Positions 15,743 through 22,159 of a DNA stretch of 28,602 nt are shown here, piece after piece. Every line of letters starts with the position of its first letter. Positions within the stretch are counted from its first letter, which is position 1. The notes below the pieces were generated by a model. The model searched no databases and was not told the DNA's origin. It was given only the letters and a program-made list of their open reading frames with translations. This DNA comes from a virus. Location: positions 1 to 28,602 of IMG/VR virus record IMGVR_UViG_3300031952_000106; one strand, 5' to 3'. Position numbers and translations under genes: made by a program.

Positions 15743-16129
15743 TTACACCAAAAACAAGACTTCTTGCGGCAAGTCGCGCCGGTTATCGACATGTATCCAG
15801 AGTTTTCCGTCCTTCTTGCCAAATTCGATACGCCTAAATCGCTTAATAAGATCCACACCCTTCATGTACATATCGTGAGAATCGGAACATCCAATATCCG
15901 CGGCGTGGCATAGGCCATCTGAATAAGGGAGATGAGCGGAATTTTCTTTTCCACCAGCTTCTTGATTCTTTTTTTTGCACCGGCACCCCGAGTTGATCGG
16001 ATAACTCAGGCCGGTCGCCGTCCTGGAGTGTTGCAAATTTGCAACAAGATCGGGGTCGATGGAATCGAGACCGCAGCCATCCTTACAGGCAAATTCGGAA
16101 CGAGAAAAATTAAGCGTTAGGTCGCCCAT
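15743..16129 (-). CDS. Endolysin, M15_3 peptidase-like, 128 aa
   Basis: The protein opens NFSRSEFACKDGCG and has the core SGCRCKKKNQEAGG, then SAHLPYSDGLCHAADIG (His66, His75, Asp78) and GKLWIHVDN (His113). These are the zinc-ligand and catalytic positions of Peptidase_M15_3 / D-Ala-D-Ala carboxypeptidase-like endolysins, which cut peptidoglycan peptides. Five cysteines (15, 19, 49, 51, 74) are an uncommon addition and may bind a structural metal. The holin lies just downstream. Codons 29-34 (VANLQH) carry an 18-bp perfect palindrome identical to one in the origin region. Confidence 0.85.
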   Translation of the reverse strand: MGDLTLNFSRSEFACKDGCGLDSIDPDLVANLQHSRTATGLSYPINSGCRCKKKNQEAGGKENSAHLPYSDGLCHAADIGCSDSHDMYMKGVDLIKRFRRIEFGKKDGKLWIHVDNRRDLPQEVLFLV

Positions 16130-16289
16130 CTGCTAAAATCTCCATTGCATCGTCGATCGCCCGGTTCGCCTCCCTCATAGCCGTTACCATTTTTGAAGTT
16201 TCTGTGGTCTGCCATTTATTATAGGCCCTGGTAAGCCAGCCAGCGGAAGCAATAAGTTTATTTAAAAGTCTGTCTTCTTTCTCGGTCAT
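16110..16289 (-). CDS. Small helical protein upstream of the endolysin, 59 aa
   Basis: The frame MTEKEDRLLNKLIASAGWL, then TRAYNKWQTTETSKMVTAMR, ends in EILADGRPNA. It is a soluble-looking, charged helical protein that overlaps the endolysin start by 20 bases, which suggests coupled translation. Its ribosome site is weak (CCGAGA about 8 bases upstream). It fills an otherwise empty 200-base gap. Function unknown. Confidence 0.55.
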   Translation of the reverse strand: MTEKEDRLLNKLIASAGWLTRAYNKWQTTETSKMVTAMREANRAIDDAMEILADGRPNA

Positions 16290-16328
16290 TTTATATTTCT
16301 CGGAGCAAAATGTTCTATCCCCCGGTCC

Positions 16329-16766
16329 TTAAATTTCGATCTTTATAAGGTGATCCCTAAATACTGACATTAAATCCGCTTTGTCAACGCGGGTAAAAAT
16401 CCCGGTTACTGCCCCTGTTTTTATAAATCCCAAATCCTCATAACATTCTGGCTCGGATCCTTTTTTATTGGCATAGAAGACGGCAAAGGCAAGCAAATAT
16501 ACTTTTTCGCTTTTTTTGCACCACAAGGAAATGACCCTAACCCGTTCGTCCTGGTTTGCTGACTGAACAGTATAAAGGGAATTCCCATTCGGATAAACTT
16601 CGCTGGCCATTAAACTCGCGTTCCAGTTGAAAAATTCCGGGGCCAGTTCCGGGACGGTTATGGTAAGCCCCACGCTCTTATCGTAAAGGATTTTAGTTTC
16701 TTCCGCAAAAGCAAAGGAGACGCACAGTATCAGAATAGCCAGTAACACCAAAACTATCTTTTTCAT
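16329..16766 (-). CDS. Secreted/periplasmic protein with signal peptide, 145 aa
   Basis: The N-terminus MKKIVLVLLAILILCVSFAFA is a classic Sec signal peptide with a likely signal peptidase I cut after AFA (residue 21). The Cys at 15 lies inside the hydrophobic core and does not form a convincing lipobox. The mature part is a small alpha/beta protein (GLTITVPELAPEFFNW, VRVISLWCKKSEKVYLLAFAVFY). Its location among lysis genes suggests an envelope role such as lysis timing or superinfection exclusion. It does not look like a canonical spanin. Confidence 0.65.
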   Translation of the reverse strand: MKKIVLVLLAILILCVSFAFAEETKILYDKSVGLTITVPELAPEFFNWNASLMASEVYPNGNSLYTVQSANQDERVRVISLWCKKSEKVYLLAFAVFYANKKGSEPECYEDLGFIKTGAVTGIFTRVDKADLMSVFRDHLIKIEI

Positions 16767-16770
16767 TTAC

Positions 16771-17052
16771 CTACCCACCAAATTTTTTTATTAGAAATTG
16801 CGTCAATCCCGATATAAGAGCGATAAACGCTGTCCCTACGCCACCCCATACGATTTTGGTTTTAATCCTTGACTCGGCCATATCTAATTTGAAATCGCTA
16901 AAATTCATATCGCTTTTGATCCTAGCATTCCCCTGTTGAGCCAATATGCTTTTGATCTCCAAAATCTCACGGCACATAAATTCTTGGTTTGCTTTTATTG
17001 AACCAATATTTTCCATTAAATTTCCATGTGCTGGGCAAGTTTCTGGCGGCAT
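16771..17052 (-). CDS. XhlA-like membrane-anchored lysis protein, 93 aa
   Basis: The N-terminal segment CPAHGNLMENIGSIKAN and helix (REILEIKSILAQQ) lead to a single C-terminal transmembrane helix at about 68-88 (IVWGGVGTAFIALISGLTQFLI) with a basic KKFGG tail. This is the build of haemolysin XhlA-type phage lysis accessories, which sit in the inner membrane beside the holin. AGAGAGGA precedes the ATG. It is in the lysis module, four bases upstream of the secreted-protein gene. Confidence 0.65.
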   Translation of the reverse strand: MPPETCPAHGNLMENIGSIKANQEFMCREILEIKSILAQQGNARIKSDMNFSDFKLDMAESRIKTKIVWGGVGTAFIALISGLTQFLIKKFGG

Positions 17053-17064
17053 AGGAATTCCTCT

Positions 17065-17151
17065 CTAAAAGCGATAGCCGCAGTTGCGGCATTTAAACTT
17101 CCCATTTCCGAGAACGGTAATTTTTTTCGATTTACAAACCGGGCAACGCAT
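17065..17151 (-). CDS. 28-aa zinc-ribbon mini-protein
   Basis: A complete reading frame encodes a protein that opens MRCPVCKSKK and closes FKCRNCGYRF: two CxxC knuckles (Cys3, Cys6, Cys21, Cys24) about 14 residues apart. That is a minimal rubredoxin/zinc-ribbon unit. GAGAGG lies about 9 bases before the ATG, and its stop overlaps the ribosome site of the next gene. The conserved spacing of all four cysteines in so short a frame argues that it is translated. Role unknown. Confidence 0.6.
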   Translation of the reverse strand: MRCPVCKSKKITVLGNGKFKCRNCGYRF

Positions 17152-17178
17152 CTTCAATAAACCTCTCTAAAATTCCCA

Positions 17179-17433
17179 TCATGGCTGGATTTTGGATTCA
17201 TTCATTTTCATCACGCCGGATTCGTCTCTGGAAGCATACTTCTCAAGAAGCTTTTTTCTGGCCTCTTCAAGTTCCTGAAATTCTTTATTTATTCCCTTCA
17301 GCTTCTGCGCGAAGCTCCCTTGAAGAACTTCTTGTTTGAAGGCAAATAGAACATCCAGACTCTTCCCCGGAATGGTCACATTATCCAAAATCTCCAGTAT
17401 GATTTTTCTTTGCTCCTCTTTGTCAAATACCAT
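17179..17433 (-). CDS. Small helical hypothetical protein, 84 aa
   Basis: The protein is charged and helical (EEQRKIILEILDNV, then GSFAQKLKGINKEFQELEEA with ARKKLLEKY), with coiled-coil character from about 45 to 66. A GGGGGAGA ribosome site precedes the ATG. It lies between the tail-fibre gene and the lysis module. A fibre-assembly chaperone is one possibility for a small helical protein directly after a fibre gene, but nothing in the sequence proves it. Confidence 0.6.
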   Translation of the reverse strand: MVFDKEEQRKIILEILDNVTIPGKSLDVLFAFKQEVLQGSFAQKLKGINKEFQELEEARKKLLEKYASRDESGVMKMNESKIQP

Positions 17434-17447
17434 ATTTTTCTCCCCCT

Positions 17448-19004
17448 TTATGCAGCAGAGGCTAAAAGTCCGTGTGCCTCAAGCCGTGTTAAGAGTGTGT
17501 TAAACTGCGCAACTATCGTTCCGGCATCTGCATCAACAACATGCGCGCCTTGATTCCCAACCACCTGCACGTCATCGATTTTGAGCACGCCAGTGGCGTT
17601 GATGTTACCTGCTACGTCGAGAACTTCGCCTGGAGCAGTATCGCCAATGCCAACGTTGCCGCCGCCTGGCTGAAGTGATAAATTTTGCCAAGCGGTAGCT
17701 TCATCACATGCTTCAATAAAGCCATAAAAACTTGTCGTATCGTAACCAATGTTTAATTTTTGCGTGCTATCAGCTGTACCCCTAATTGCCAATTGAGAAT
17801 AATAACCCGAATTAGAATGAACCAAATCATCAGCCACATCCAACTTCCGTGTTGGAGTGGTAGTTCCGACGCCAACCTTGCCCGCGCTGTCAATTCGCAT
17901 TTTCTCCGTAAGGTTTGCTCCACTTGCGCGGGTCCAAAAATTCAAATAGGATGCGTTATTACTCTCGGTTGCGTTTTCCTTTCCCCCTTTAACTATTCCG
18001 TAAGCCGAAACTGTGGTTCCTGTACCAATACCCCTAAATACAATTGCGCCACCGTTATCTTTTGCGAAAGATGCGCTATCATCAACACTCAAATGTGACG
18101 GCACACCGCTACCGCCAAAGGCCGCTCCGGCGCTATAAACATTTAAAGTTGTTGCCGGTGCAGTTGTTCCAAGGCCGAGTCTGCCGATATTTGTGATCCT
18201 CATCACTTCGGCGGTGAAAGCGTCTCCAGCCGTAACATTGTTTGCATTGGCATGAAAAACTATACCGGAAAGGTAGTTCAGCTCTATAGCTCGGGCACCA
18301 TACCCCCCGGCGCTTGTGGTCATTATCTTTATACCCTCAGCCGTATCCGGGTTTGCTATTGCGTTGTGTCCTAATACCGCAGACCCAATTGAGTACATAT
18401 TACCCAATGACGTCCAAGCGCCAAGTCTTATATTGATGCCGCTATTATCTTCAGCTCCGACAGACAGTTTTTGGGTTGGACTTATCGCCCCGATGCCTAC
18501 ATTGCCGCTTCTTAAAATAGTTACTAAATCAGTAACATACCTTGTAAATTTAAAAGCGGCGCTCGTCATCGTTGCATAGTCCGTACTATCGGACTCCCTA
18601 ACACTAAGCTCCATGTCTGCCCTTGAATTTGTATCATTTGTAGCACCTACAATAAATAACCCAGGAGCATCAACAGCTGTTGTTTTACCTGTCATACCTG
18701 GCCAGTCTACGCTTGCATCAGAAAATGCGATAGTCCCAGTTGCCTGGGCATTAATATCCATACTTGGAGCAGGGGCATTAATATCAATAACTAACCGCGA
18801 CAACGGACTCGTCATCCCGATGCCTACATTACAGTTACTAAAACTAACAAAATCCGTCGTAGCCTCGTCATCAAACTGGATCAGTCCCTTGCCAGGGCCA
18901 AGGCCGATTGTGCCTGCGTCTGGGATAATAACACCAGCAGGCATTGTTACGGTGCCCGTAAAGGTGGGAGATTCGGTATAGGCAAGTTTTTTCCAGACCG
19001 CCAT
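17448..19004 (-). CDS. Tail-fibre protein with VGIG repeats, 518 aa
   Basis: The N-terminus MAVWKKLAYTESPTFTGTVT is shared with two neighbouring genes. The body carries five copies of a [N/K/R]-[V/L]-G-[I/V/L]-G-x-x-x-P-x-x-x-L-x-V motif (NVGIGMTSPLSRLVID, NVGIGAISPTQKLSVG and others), the repeat seen in many phage tail fibres and bacterial adhesins of the intramolecular-chaperone type. The usual S74 autoprocessing chaperone is not visible; instead the chain ends in a short helix (AQFNTLLTRLEAHGLL). It probably forms a trimeric receptor-binding fibre. It starts at a TAATG overlap with the upstream gene. Confidence 0.75.
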   Translation of the reverse strand: MAVWKKLAYTESPTFTGTVTMPAGVIIPDAGTIGLGPGKGLIQFDDEATTDFVSFSNCNVGIGMTSPLSRLVIDINAPAPSMDINAQATGTIAFSDASVDWPGMTGKTTAVDAPGLFIVGATNDTNSRADMELSVRESDSTDYATMTSAAFKFTRYVTDLVTILRSGNVGIGAISPTQKLSVGAEDNSGINIRLGAWTSLGNMYSIGSAVLGHNAIANPDTAEGIKIMTTSAGGYGARAIELNYLSGIVFHANANNVTAGDAFTAEVMRITNIGRLGLGTTAPATTLNVYSAGAAFGGSGVPSHLSVDDSASFAKDNGGAIVFRGIGTGTTVSAYGIVKGGKENATESNNASYLNFWTRASGANLTEKMRIDSAGKVGVGTTTPTRKLDVADDLVHSNSGYYSQLAIRGTADSTQKLNIGYDTTSFYGFIEACDEATAWQNLSLQPGGGNVGIGDTAPGEVLDVAGNINATGVLKIDDVQVVGNQGAHVVDADAGTIVAQFNTLLTRLEAHGLLASAA

Positions 19005-19198
19005 TAGGTTTTCTCCGCATTCGATTCGGTTAAAGTCTTTGCGATAAACGCCTCAGATGCTTTAGTAAGCGTATTCTGCATGAGTTCCAGTACAAGAATG
19101 GCCTCAAGCGGAGTCGCCTTCGAGGAGTCGATCAACTCCACTAACTTATTATTCAACTCGGCCATCGCTTCTACCCGGCCCTTGCTCATCTCAAACAT
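19004..19198 (-). CDS. Small helical protein before the tail fibre, 64 aa
   Basis: The protein MFEMSKGRVEAMAELNNKLV, then a SSKATPLEAILVLELMQNTL helix, is wholly helical. The C-terminus is charged (TESNAEKT). A GGGGGG-type ribosome site lies upstream and the stop overlaps the fibre start as TAATG. Its tight coupling to the fibre gene suggests an assembly partner. No family recognised. Confidence 0.6.
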   Translation of the reverse strand: MFEMSKGRVEAMAELNNKLVELIDSSKATPLEAILVLELMQNTLTKASEAFIAKTLTESNAEKT

Positions 19199-19207
19199 TG
19201 TCCCCCC

Positions 19208-19597
19208 TTACAATACGGTGCAGATATACAACGCCAAATCCTCCGCATCGAAGTATGGCTTGCCGAGAACTGCGGCGGGTGGCGTGGAAGCCGTGTGTAT
19301 CACTATATTCAAACACTCCTGGCCATTAAGGTTTACAGCATCGGCAGCAACGAGATCGCTCAACAGCAAGACGTCGGATACTCCATCGTGTTTGTGAGTG
19401 TCGGCATGATGTACTGGTGCCGCAGGTGGATCCCATGCCGGCAGACCTGCCGCCAGAGTCAAAACATCTCCATCGTCTTCTATGCCCAGGGCAGCCAGAG
19501 CACCCGCACCAGTACCATAAATAATATCCCCATCGGCAGTGAACTCGTCATTTTCAATACATTCAATAACGAAAGCCACTTTTTTCCATGTCGCCAT
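19208..19597 (-). CDS. Tail-fibre-associated protein, paralogue B, 129 aa
   Basis: The N-terminus MATWKKVAF matches the MAVWK[KQ]LAY starts of the upstream paralogue and the large fibre. The middle GDIIYGTGAGALAALGIE, then GDVLTLAAGLPAWDPPAAP, is the tail-fibre 'GDILY...VLTL..GLP.W' motif. A His-rich HHADTHKHDG turn and a C-terminal KPYFDAEDLALYIC follow. It looks like a small fibre or adaptor that shares its virion-attachment end with the large fibre. TAGGAGA precedes the ATG. Confidence 0.65.
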   Translation of the reverse strand: MATWKKVAFVIECIENDEFTADGDIIYGTGAGALAALGIEDDGDVLTLAAGLPAWDPPAAPVHHADTHKHDGVSDVLLLSDLVAADAVNLNGQECLNIVIHTASTPPAAVLGKPYFDAEDLALYICTVL

Positions 19598-19607
19598 TTC
19601 ATATCTC

Positions 19608-20009
19608 CTACGGGTCTAACTCTGTGCAGATATACGCCGACAGATCGGTATCAAAATAAATCATACCGAGCACTTCAGTTATCAACTCCGGGGGTGCGGC
19701 ACTATTCGGCAACACCATGTTTGTAGCCTGTTTACCGTTGAAATCCACTGCCGCGCCTGCAACACCTAATTCATCTAAATGAAGATGATCATCGCCCGCG
19801 CCCTTATGACTCGTAGCGTGAGCAGCAGCCGCTGCCGGTGTTGCCCAAACCGGCAATCCAGTATCCAGAGTCAACACGTAACCATTGGTTGCGGCGTGTA
19901 ATGCGTCGTAGGTAGCCACATCCGTCGCATAAAGGATATCTCCAGCGGCCGTAAAGGCCGATTTGGGTACCACGTCCAACGCATAAGCCAGTTGTTTCCA
20001 GACCGCCAT
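19608..20009 (-). CDS. Tail-fibre-associated protein, paralogue A, 133 aa
   Basis: The protein shares MAVWKQLAYA, GDILYATDVATYDALHAA, a YVLTLDTGLPVWATPAAAAAH segment, the His-rich ATSHKGAGDDHLHLDEL turn, and GMIYFDTDLSAYICTEL with the next gene downstream. The two are tandem paralogues. The shared N-terminus with the 518-aa fibre argues for a common docking site on the virion. GGGAGG precedes the ATG. Confidence 0.65.
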   Translation of the reverse strand: MAVWKQLAYALDVVPKSAFTAAGDILYATDVATYDALHAATNGYVLTLDTGLPVWATPAAAAAHATSHKGAGDDHLHLDELGVAGAAVDFNGKQATNMVLPNSAAPPELITEVLGMIYFDTDLSAYICTELDP

Positions 20010-20018
20010 AATGCCTCC

Positions 20019-20180
20019 CTACTTCTTTACTGTGGAAAGTTCACCTTCCAAAACCGTTACTTTATTGTCATCAAATACGAACTGCGGAGAGGTGAGTTCA
20101 ATAGTTGCCGTCGGCACCTTGGTAGGATCGCCTATAAATAAAGTCACCTTTCTGTCTTTAAGAAATATCGTTCCCTTCAT
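20019..20180 (-). CDS. Small beta protein, 53 aa
   Basis: The frame MKGTIFLKDRKVTLFIGDPT, then ATIELTSPQFVFDDNKV, ends in VLEGELSTVKK. It encodes a compact beta-rich protein with a very strong GGGGAGGGG ribosome site 4 bases before the ATG. It fills the gap between the 122-aa protein and the fibre paralogues, and its stop abuts the next ribosome site. A small virion or fibre component is likely; function not known. Confidence 0.65.
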   Translation of the reverse strand: MKGTIFLKDRKVTLFIGDPTKVPTATIELTSPQFVFDDNKVTVLEGELSTVKK

Positions 20181-20195
20181 AACCCCTCCCCTTAT

Positions 20196-20540
20196 TTAAG
20201 GCTCCGTAGCAGCCCATAAATGATCGTCGTCACTATCAAAATAAACCGTGCCTCTTGGGCCCGTAGAAGATGGCTTAGGTGTTAAATAAATTTCCCCATA
20301 AAGACCCTGGGACCCCTCATTGATTTTCACAATCGCTACCTTTTCTTCGACTACCGCTACCGTCTGCGTCTGCTCCTGAATCGAGATTGGCCGCGCCACA
20401 CCTTCGTCGGCCTGAACGCGGACGTTAATCTCGCCATCGGTCAGGAGGATTTGAAAGGACTCATCGGTAGGCTGAAGTATCTGGTCAGCCCCATCGATCT
20501 TGATATATTGCTTGATTTCGGTAACTGCAATGTTGGACAT
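20196..20540 (-). CDS. Tail-tip-type protein, ~114 aa
   Basis: The protein begins MSNIAVTEIKQYIKIDGADQ and ends GTVYFDSDDDHLWAATEP. The C-terminal G-x-x-YFD signature matches those of the two fibre paralogues downstream (GMIYFDTD, GKPYFDAE). An internal helix and strand segment (TQTVAVVEEKVAIVKIN) links the two. The ATG at 20538-20540 directly follows the upstream stop (TAATATG), so the upstream in-frame ATG is unlikely. Probably a minor tail-tip or fibre protein. Confidence 0.55.
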   Translation of the reverse strand: MSNIAVTEIKQYIKIDGADQILQPTDESFQILLTDGEINVRVQADEGVARPISIQEQTQTVAVVEEKVAIVKINEGSQGLYGEIYLTPKPSSTGPRGTVYFDSDDDHLWAATEP

Positions 20541-20541
20541 A

Positions 20542-21123
20542 TTATTTCGATAACTCGATTTCACCCTGAAACAATCGGGTCACAAAAAAGCTTGGGGTCG
20601 GCGCCTTGGCATAGAGTCGGTATTGAAGAACCGAGAAATCCATCGCCAACGTTTCCTCTTCCGTCCAGGTAAAACTAAATTTACCAAGCAAGGGGTTGGC
20701 ATTGATGTCGATGCCGTGGGTTACGGTTACGACGGTGATCGTGCAGGCCGTTCCCGAACCACCAGTAGTAGCCTTTACCCCGGTTGTATAGGCAGATCCC
20801 TCGGCCAGAATACTTACTGAGGTCACGACTCCCCCAATACCCACGGTCAAAACAGTTACAGTACCTGCGGTGCCTCCGGCAACGGTCAAGACGTTTCCCA
20901 CAACGTACCCGGTCCCGCCGGCAGCAACTGCCACCGCGTACAGGCTATCGTAATTCGATAAATAGAGTACGGGTTCGGCATCATCCAGGTCCTGGTAGGC
21001 TTTAAGCCAAAACAGGTAGCTGGTCAAATTGACCACTACTCCGGCGTCGTCTGTCCAGGTGCATTCCCTGGGCCCAAACGTGGCACCTTTTTCAATGGTT
21101 ATGGGGTATGTTCCTGCGGCCAT
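20542..21123 (-). CDS. Tail protein with inserted Gly-rich beta domain, 193 aa
   Basis: Residues 1-60 (ITIEKGATFGPRECTWTDDA, LTSYLFWLKAYQDLDD) and 135-193 (GKFSFTWTEEETLAMDF, VTRLFQGEIELSK) look like the two halves of one small phage beta-sandwich domain. Residues 63-134 between them are a different, Gly/Thr/Val-rich module (AAGGTGYVVGNVLTVAGGTA with VTSVSILAEGSAYTTG) of a kind that recurs in phage tail proteins. So a domain has been inserted into a loop. AAGGA precedes the ATG. Fibre or receptor-binding accessory by context. Confidence 0.6.
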   Translation of the reverse strand: MAAGTYPITIEKGATFGPRECTWTDDAGVVVNLTSYLFWLKAYQDLDDAEPVLYLSNYDSLYAVAVAAGGTGYVVGNVLTVAGGTAGTVTVLTVGIGGVVTSVSILAEGSAYTTGVKATTGGSGTACTITVVTVTHGIDINANPLLGKFSFTWTEEETLAMDFSVLQYRLYAKAPTPSFFVTRLFQGEIELSK

Positions 21124-21133
21124 GATTGAATCC

Positions 21134-21490
21134 TTATTCGTAGGAGAAATCGCAAACGACGGCTTGGGTAGTTCCAGCGTTAAAGGTGAATGTAACCGTC
21201 AGTAACGATTCCGAAGCAGAAACATCGATCTCAAGACGATGGTTGCCGTCGGCGTTGAGAGTTACAGTAATCGGCGCCAGGGTGGCAGTAGCAAAAAGTC
21301 CGTGCTGGAAAAGAGTACTGGCATGGACGTGAGGATTTACAGATCCAACTGTAAAGGCAACACTTGTTCCGTTTCCTTTGGTATACGCCACATAAACATA
21401 TATTTTCCCTTGGTTGCCGCGGATCCTGAATGTGCAAACGGTATCGGATCCGGAAATAACGCCAGTTTTCGAAGTTACAGCGTTAGCCAT
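21134..21490 (-). CDS. Small beta-rich virion protein, 118 aa
   Basis: MANAVTSKTGVISGSDTVC leads into alternating strands (FRIRGNQGKIYVYVAYTKG, VTLNADGNHRLEID), ending in a TQAVVCDFSYE tail. No enzymatic motif is seen. The ATG at 21488-21490 is chosen over the one 7 codons upstream because GGAGGA sits 6-8 bases before it. It is the first gene after the tRNA. Probably a head or tail decoration protein. Confidence 0.6.
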   Translation of the reverse strand: MANAVTSKTGVISGSDTVCTFRIRGNQGKIYVYVAYTKGNGTSVAFTVGSVNPHVHASTLFQHGLFATATLAPITVTLNADGNHRLEIDVSASESLLTVTFTFNAGTTQAVVCDFSYE

Positions 21491-21505
21491 GACCATTCCT
21501 CCGTT

Positions 21506-21522
21506 GTTCATTAAAAATGAAC
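21506..21522. promoter_or_regulatory. 7-bp inverted repeat before the 21.5-kb gene
   Basis: GTTCATT and AATGAAC flank a 3-base loop just upstream of the GGAGGA ribosome site and partly over an unused upstream ATG. It could fold in the mRNA or bind a protein. No further evidence. Confidence 0.4.
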
Positions 21523-21611
21523 GATATAAATTCTTGTACGATTGACCTACTTTTTGCTATCCCCTTACATCGTGAGGTTGGAGTCCGGTTCTATGTCCGG
21601 CAACACAGGCT

Positions 21612-21685
21612 TGGTTGCGGCACCCCGGGTTGAACGGGGAACTCCAGGGTATGGGCCTGGCAAGCTACCATTGCTCTATGCCGCG
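21612..21685 (-). tRNA. Initiator-like tRNA-Met (anticodon CAU)
   Basis: A complete 74-base cloverleaf is readable. The acceptor is CGCGGCA / TGCCGCA with a C1-A72 mismatch. The D arm is GAGC-AATGGTA-GCTT, the anticodon arm CCAGG-CCCATAC-CCTGG, the variable loop AGTT and the T arm CCCCG-TTCAACC-CGGGG, followed by an encoded A-CCA. The C1xA72 mismatch and the A11-U24 pair are hallmarks of bacterial initiator tRNA. The anticodon stem keeps G30-C40 and G31-C39 but has A29-U41, so only two of the three initiator G-C pairs are present. Position 33 is C instead of the near-universal U. It lies inside the late operon between a 57-aa gene and the 118-aa virion gene. Confidence 0.85.
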
Positions 21686-21703
21686 TCAATCTATTTTCAG
21701 TTT

Positions 21704-21877
21704 TTATTTTGTCGATTTCATGTGCTTGAACATCTCGACCCTATTTTCGGATTTTTGAATCCTTGCAGGGCTTGGTCTTTTTTCTCCGAACCATTCCAGC
21801 ACCTTTCCTGGTGTCTTGGTTGACACCAAAGCGTATTCTTTTCTACCGGTCTTTTCGTTATAACGATGTGCCAACAT
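21704..21877 (-). CDS. Small basic protein, 57 aa
   Basis: The frame MLAHRYNEKTGRKEYALVST, then KTPGKVLEWFGEKRPSPARI, ends EMFKHMKSTK. It is lysine/arginine-rich and probably binds nucleic acid or an acidic partner. TAGGAG lies 8 bases before the ATG. A longer frame in another phase over the same bases lacks a ribosome site and has low-quality composition, so this frame is preferred. It sits just upstream of the tRNA. Confidence 0.65.
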   Translation of the reverse strand: MLAHRYNEKTGRKEYALVSTKTPGKVLEWFGEKRPSPARIQKSENRVEMFKHMKSTK

Positions 21878-21886
21878 TGGAATCTC

Positions 21887-22159
21887 CTACATCGGAACAT
21901 TGCCCGGAGTTTCGGCGGCCTTGCGCATCATTTCATCCAGTAATGCGCTGGCATTTATAGGATTCATACTTTTCATCAACTCCGCCAGAAGTCCAGCTCT
22001 GCCTTGAAATTTCTTCATCATAAGATCATCGGTCATGACAGGCCATGCCTGTAAGATTACATTTTGATATTGTCCCAAGCCTTCGCGGATTTCATTAAAA
22101 TCCTTGCTGGTATGGAGACTGATGACGGCCTTCAAGAAGCGATCGCTCGGTTTAAACAT
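21887..22159 (-). CDS. Hypothetical helical protein after portal, 90 aa
   Basis: MFKPSDRFLKAVISLHTSKD leads to helices with a LMMKKFQGRAGLLAELMKSM core and a SALLDEMMRKAAETPG end. The ATG overlaps the portal stop as TAATG, so it is probably translated by reinitiation after the portal. No membrane segment or known motif. A portal or head-assembly partner is a guess from position only. Confidence 0.6.
   Translation of the reverse strand: MFKPSDRFLKAVISLHTSKDFNEIREGLGQYQNVILQAWPVMTDDLMMKKFQGRAGLLAELMKSMNPINASALLDEMMRKAAETPGNVPM

Noticed and set aside
21578-21604. GTTG/CCGG inverted repeats beside the tRNA, considered as a second tRNA
   Set aside because: No T-loop, no 7-base anticodon loop and no acceptor stem could be built.
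21718-21900. 60-residue minus-strand frame (Cys/Arg-rich) upstream of the tRNA
   Set aside because: The 57-aa frame at 21704-21877 over the same bases has a proper ribosome site and normal composition.
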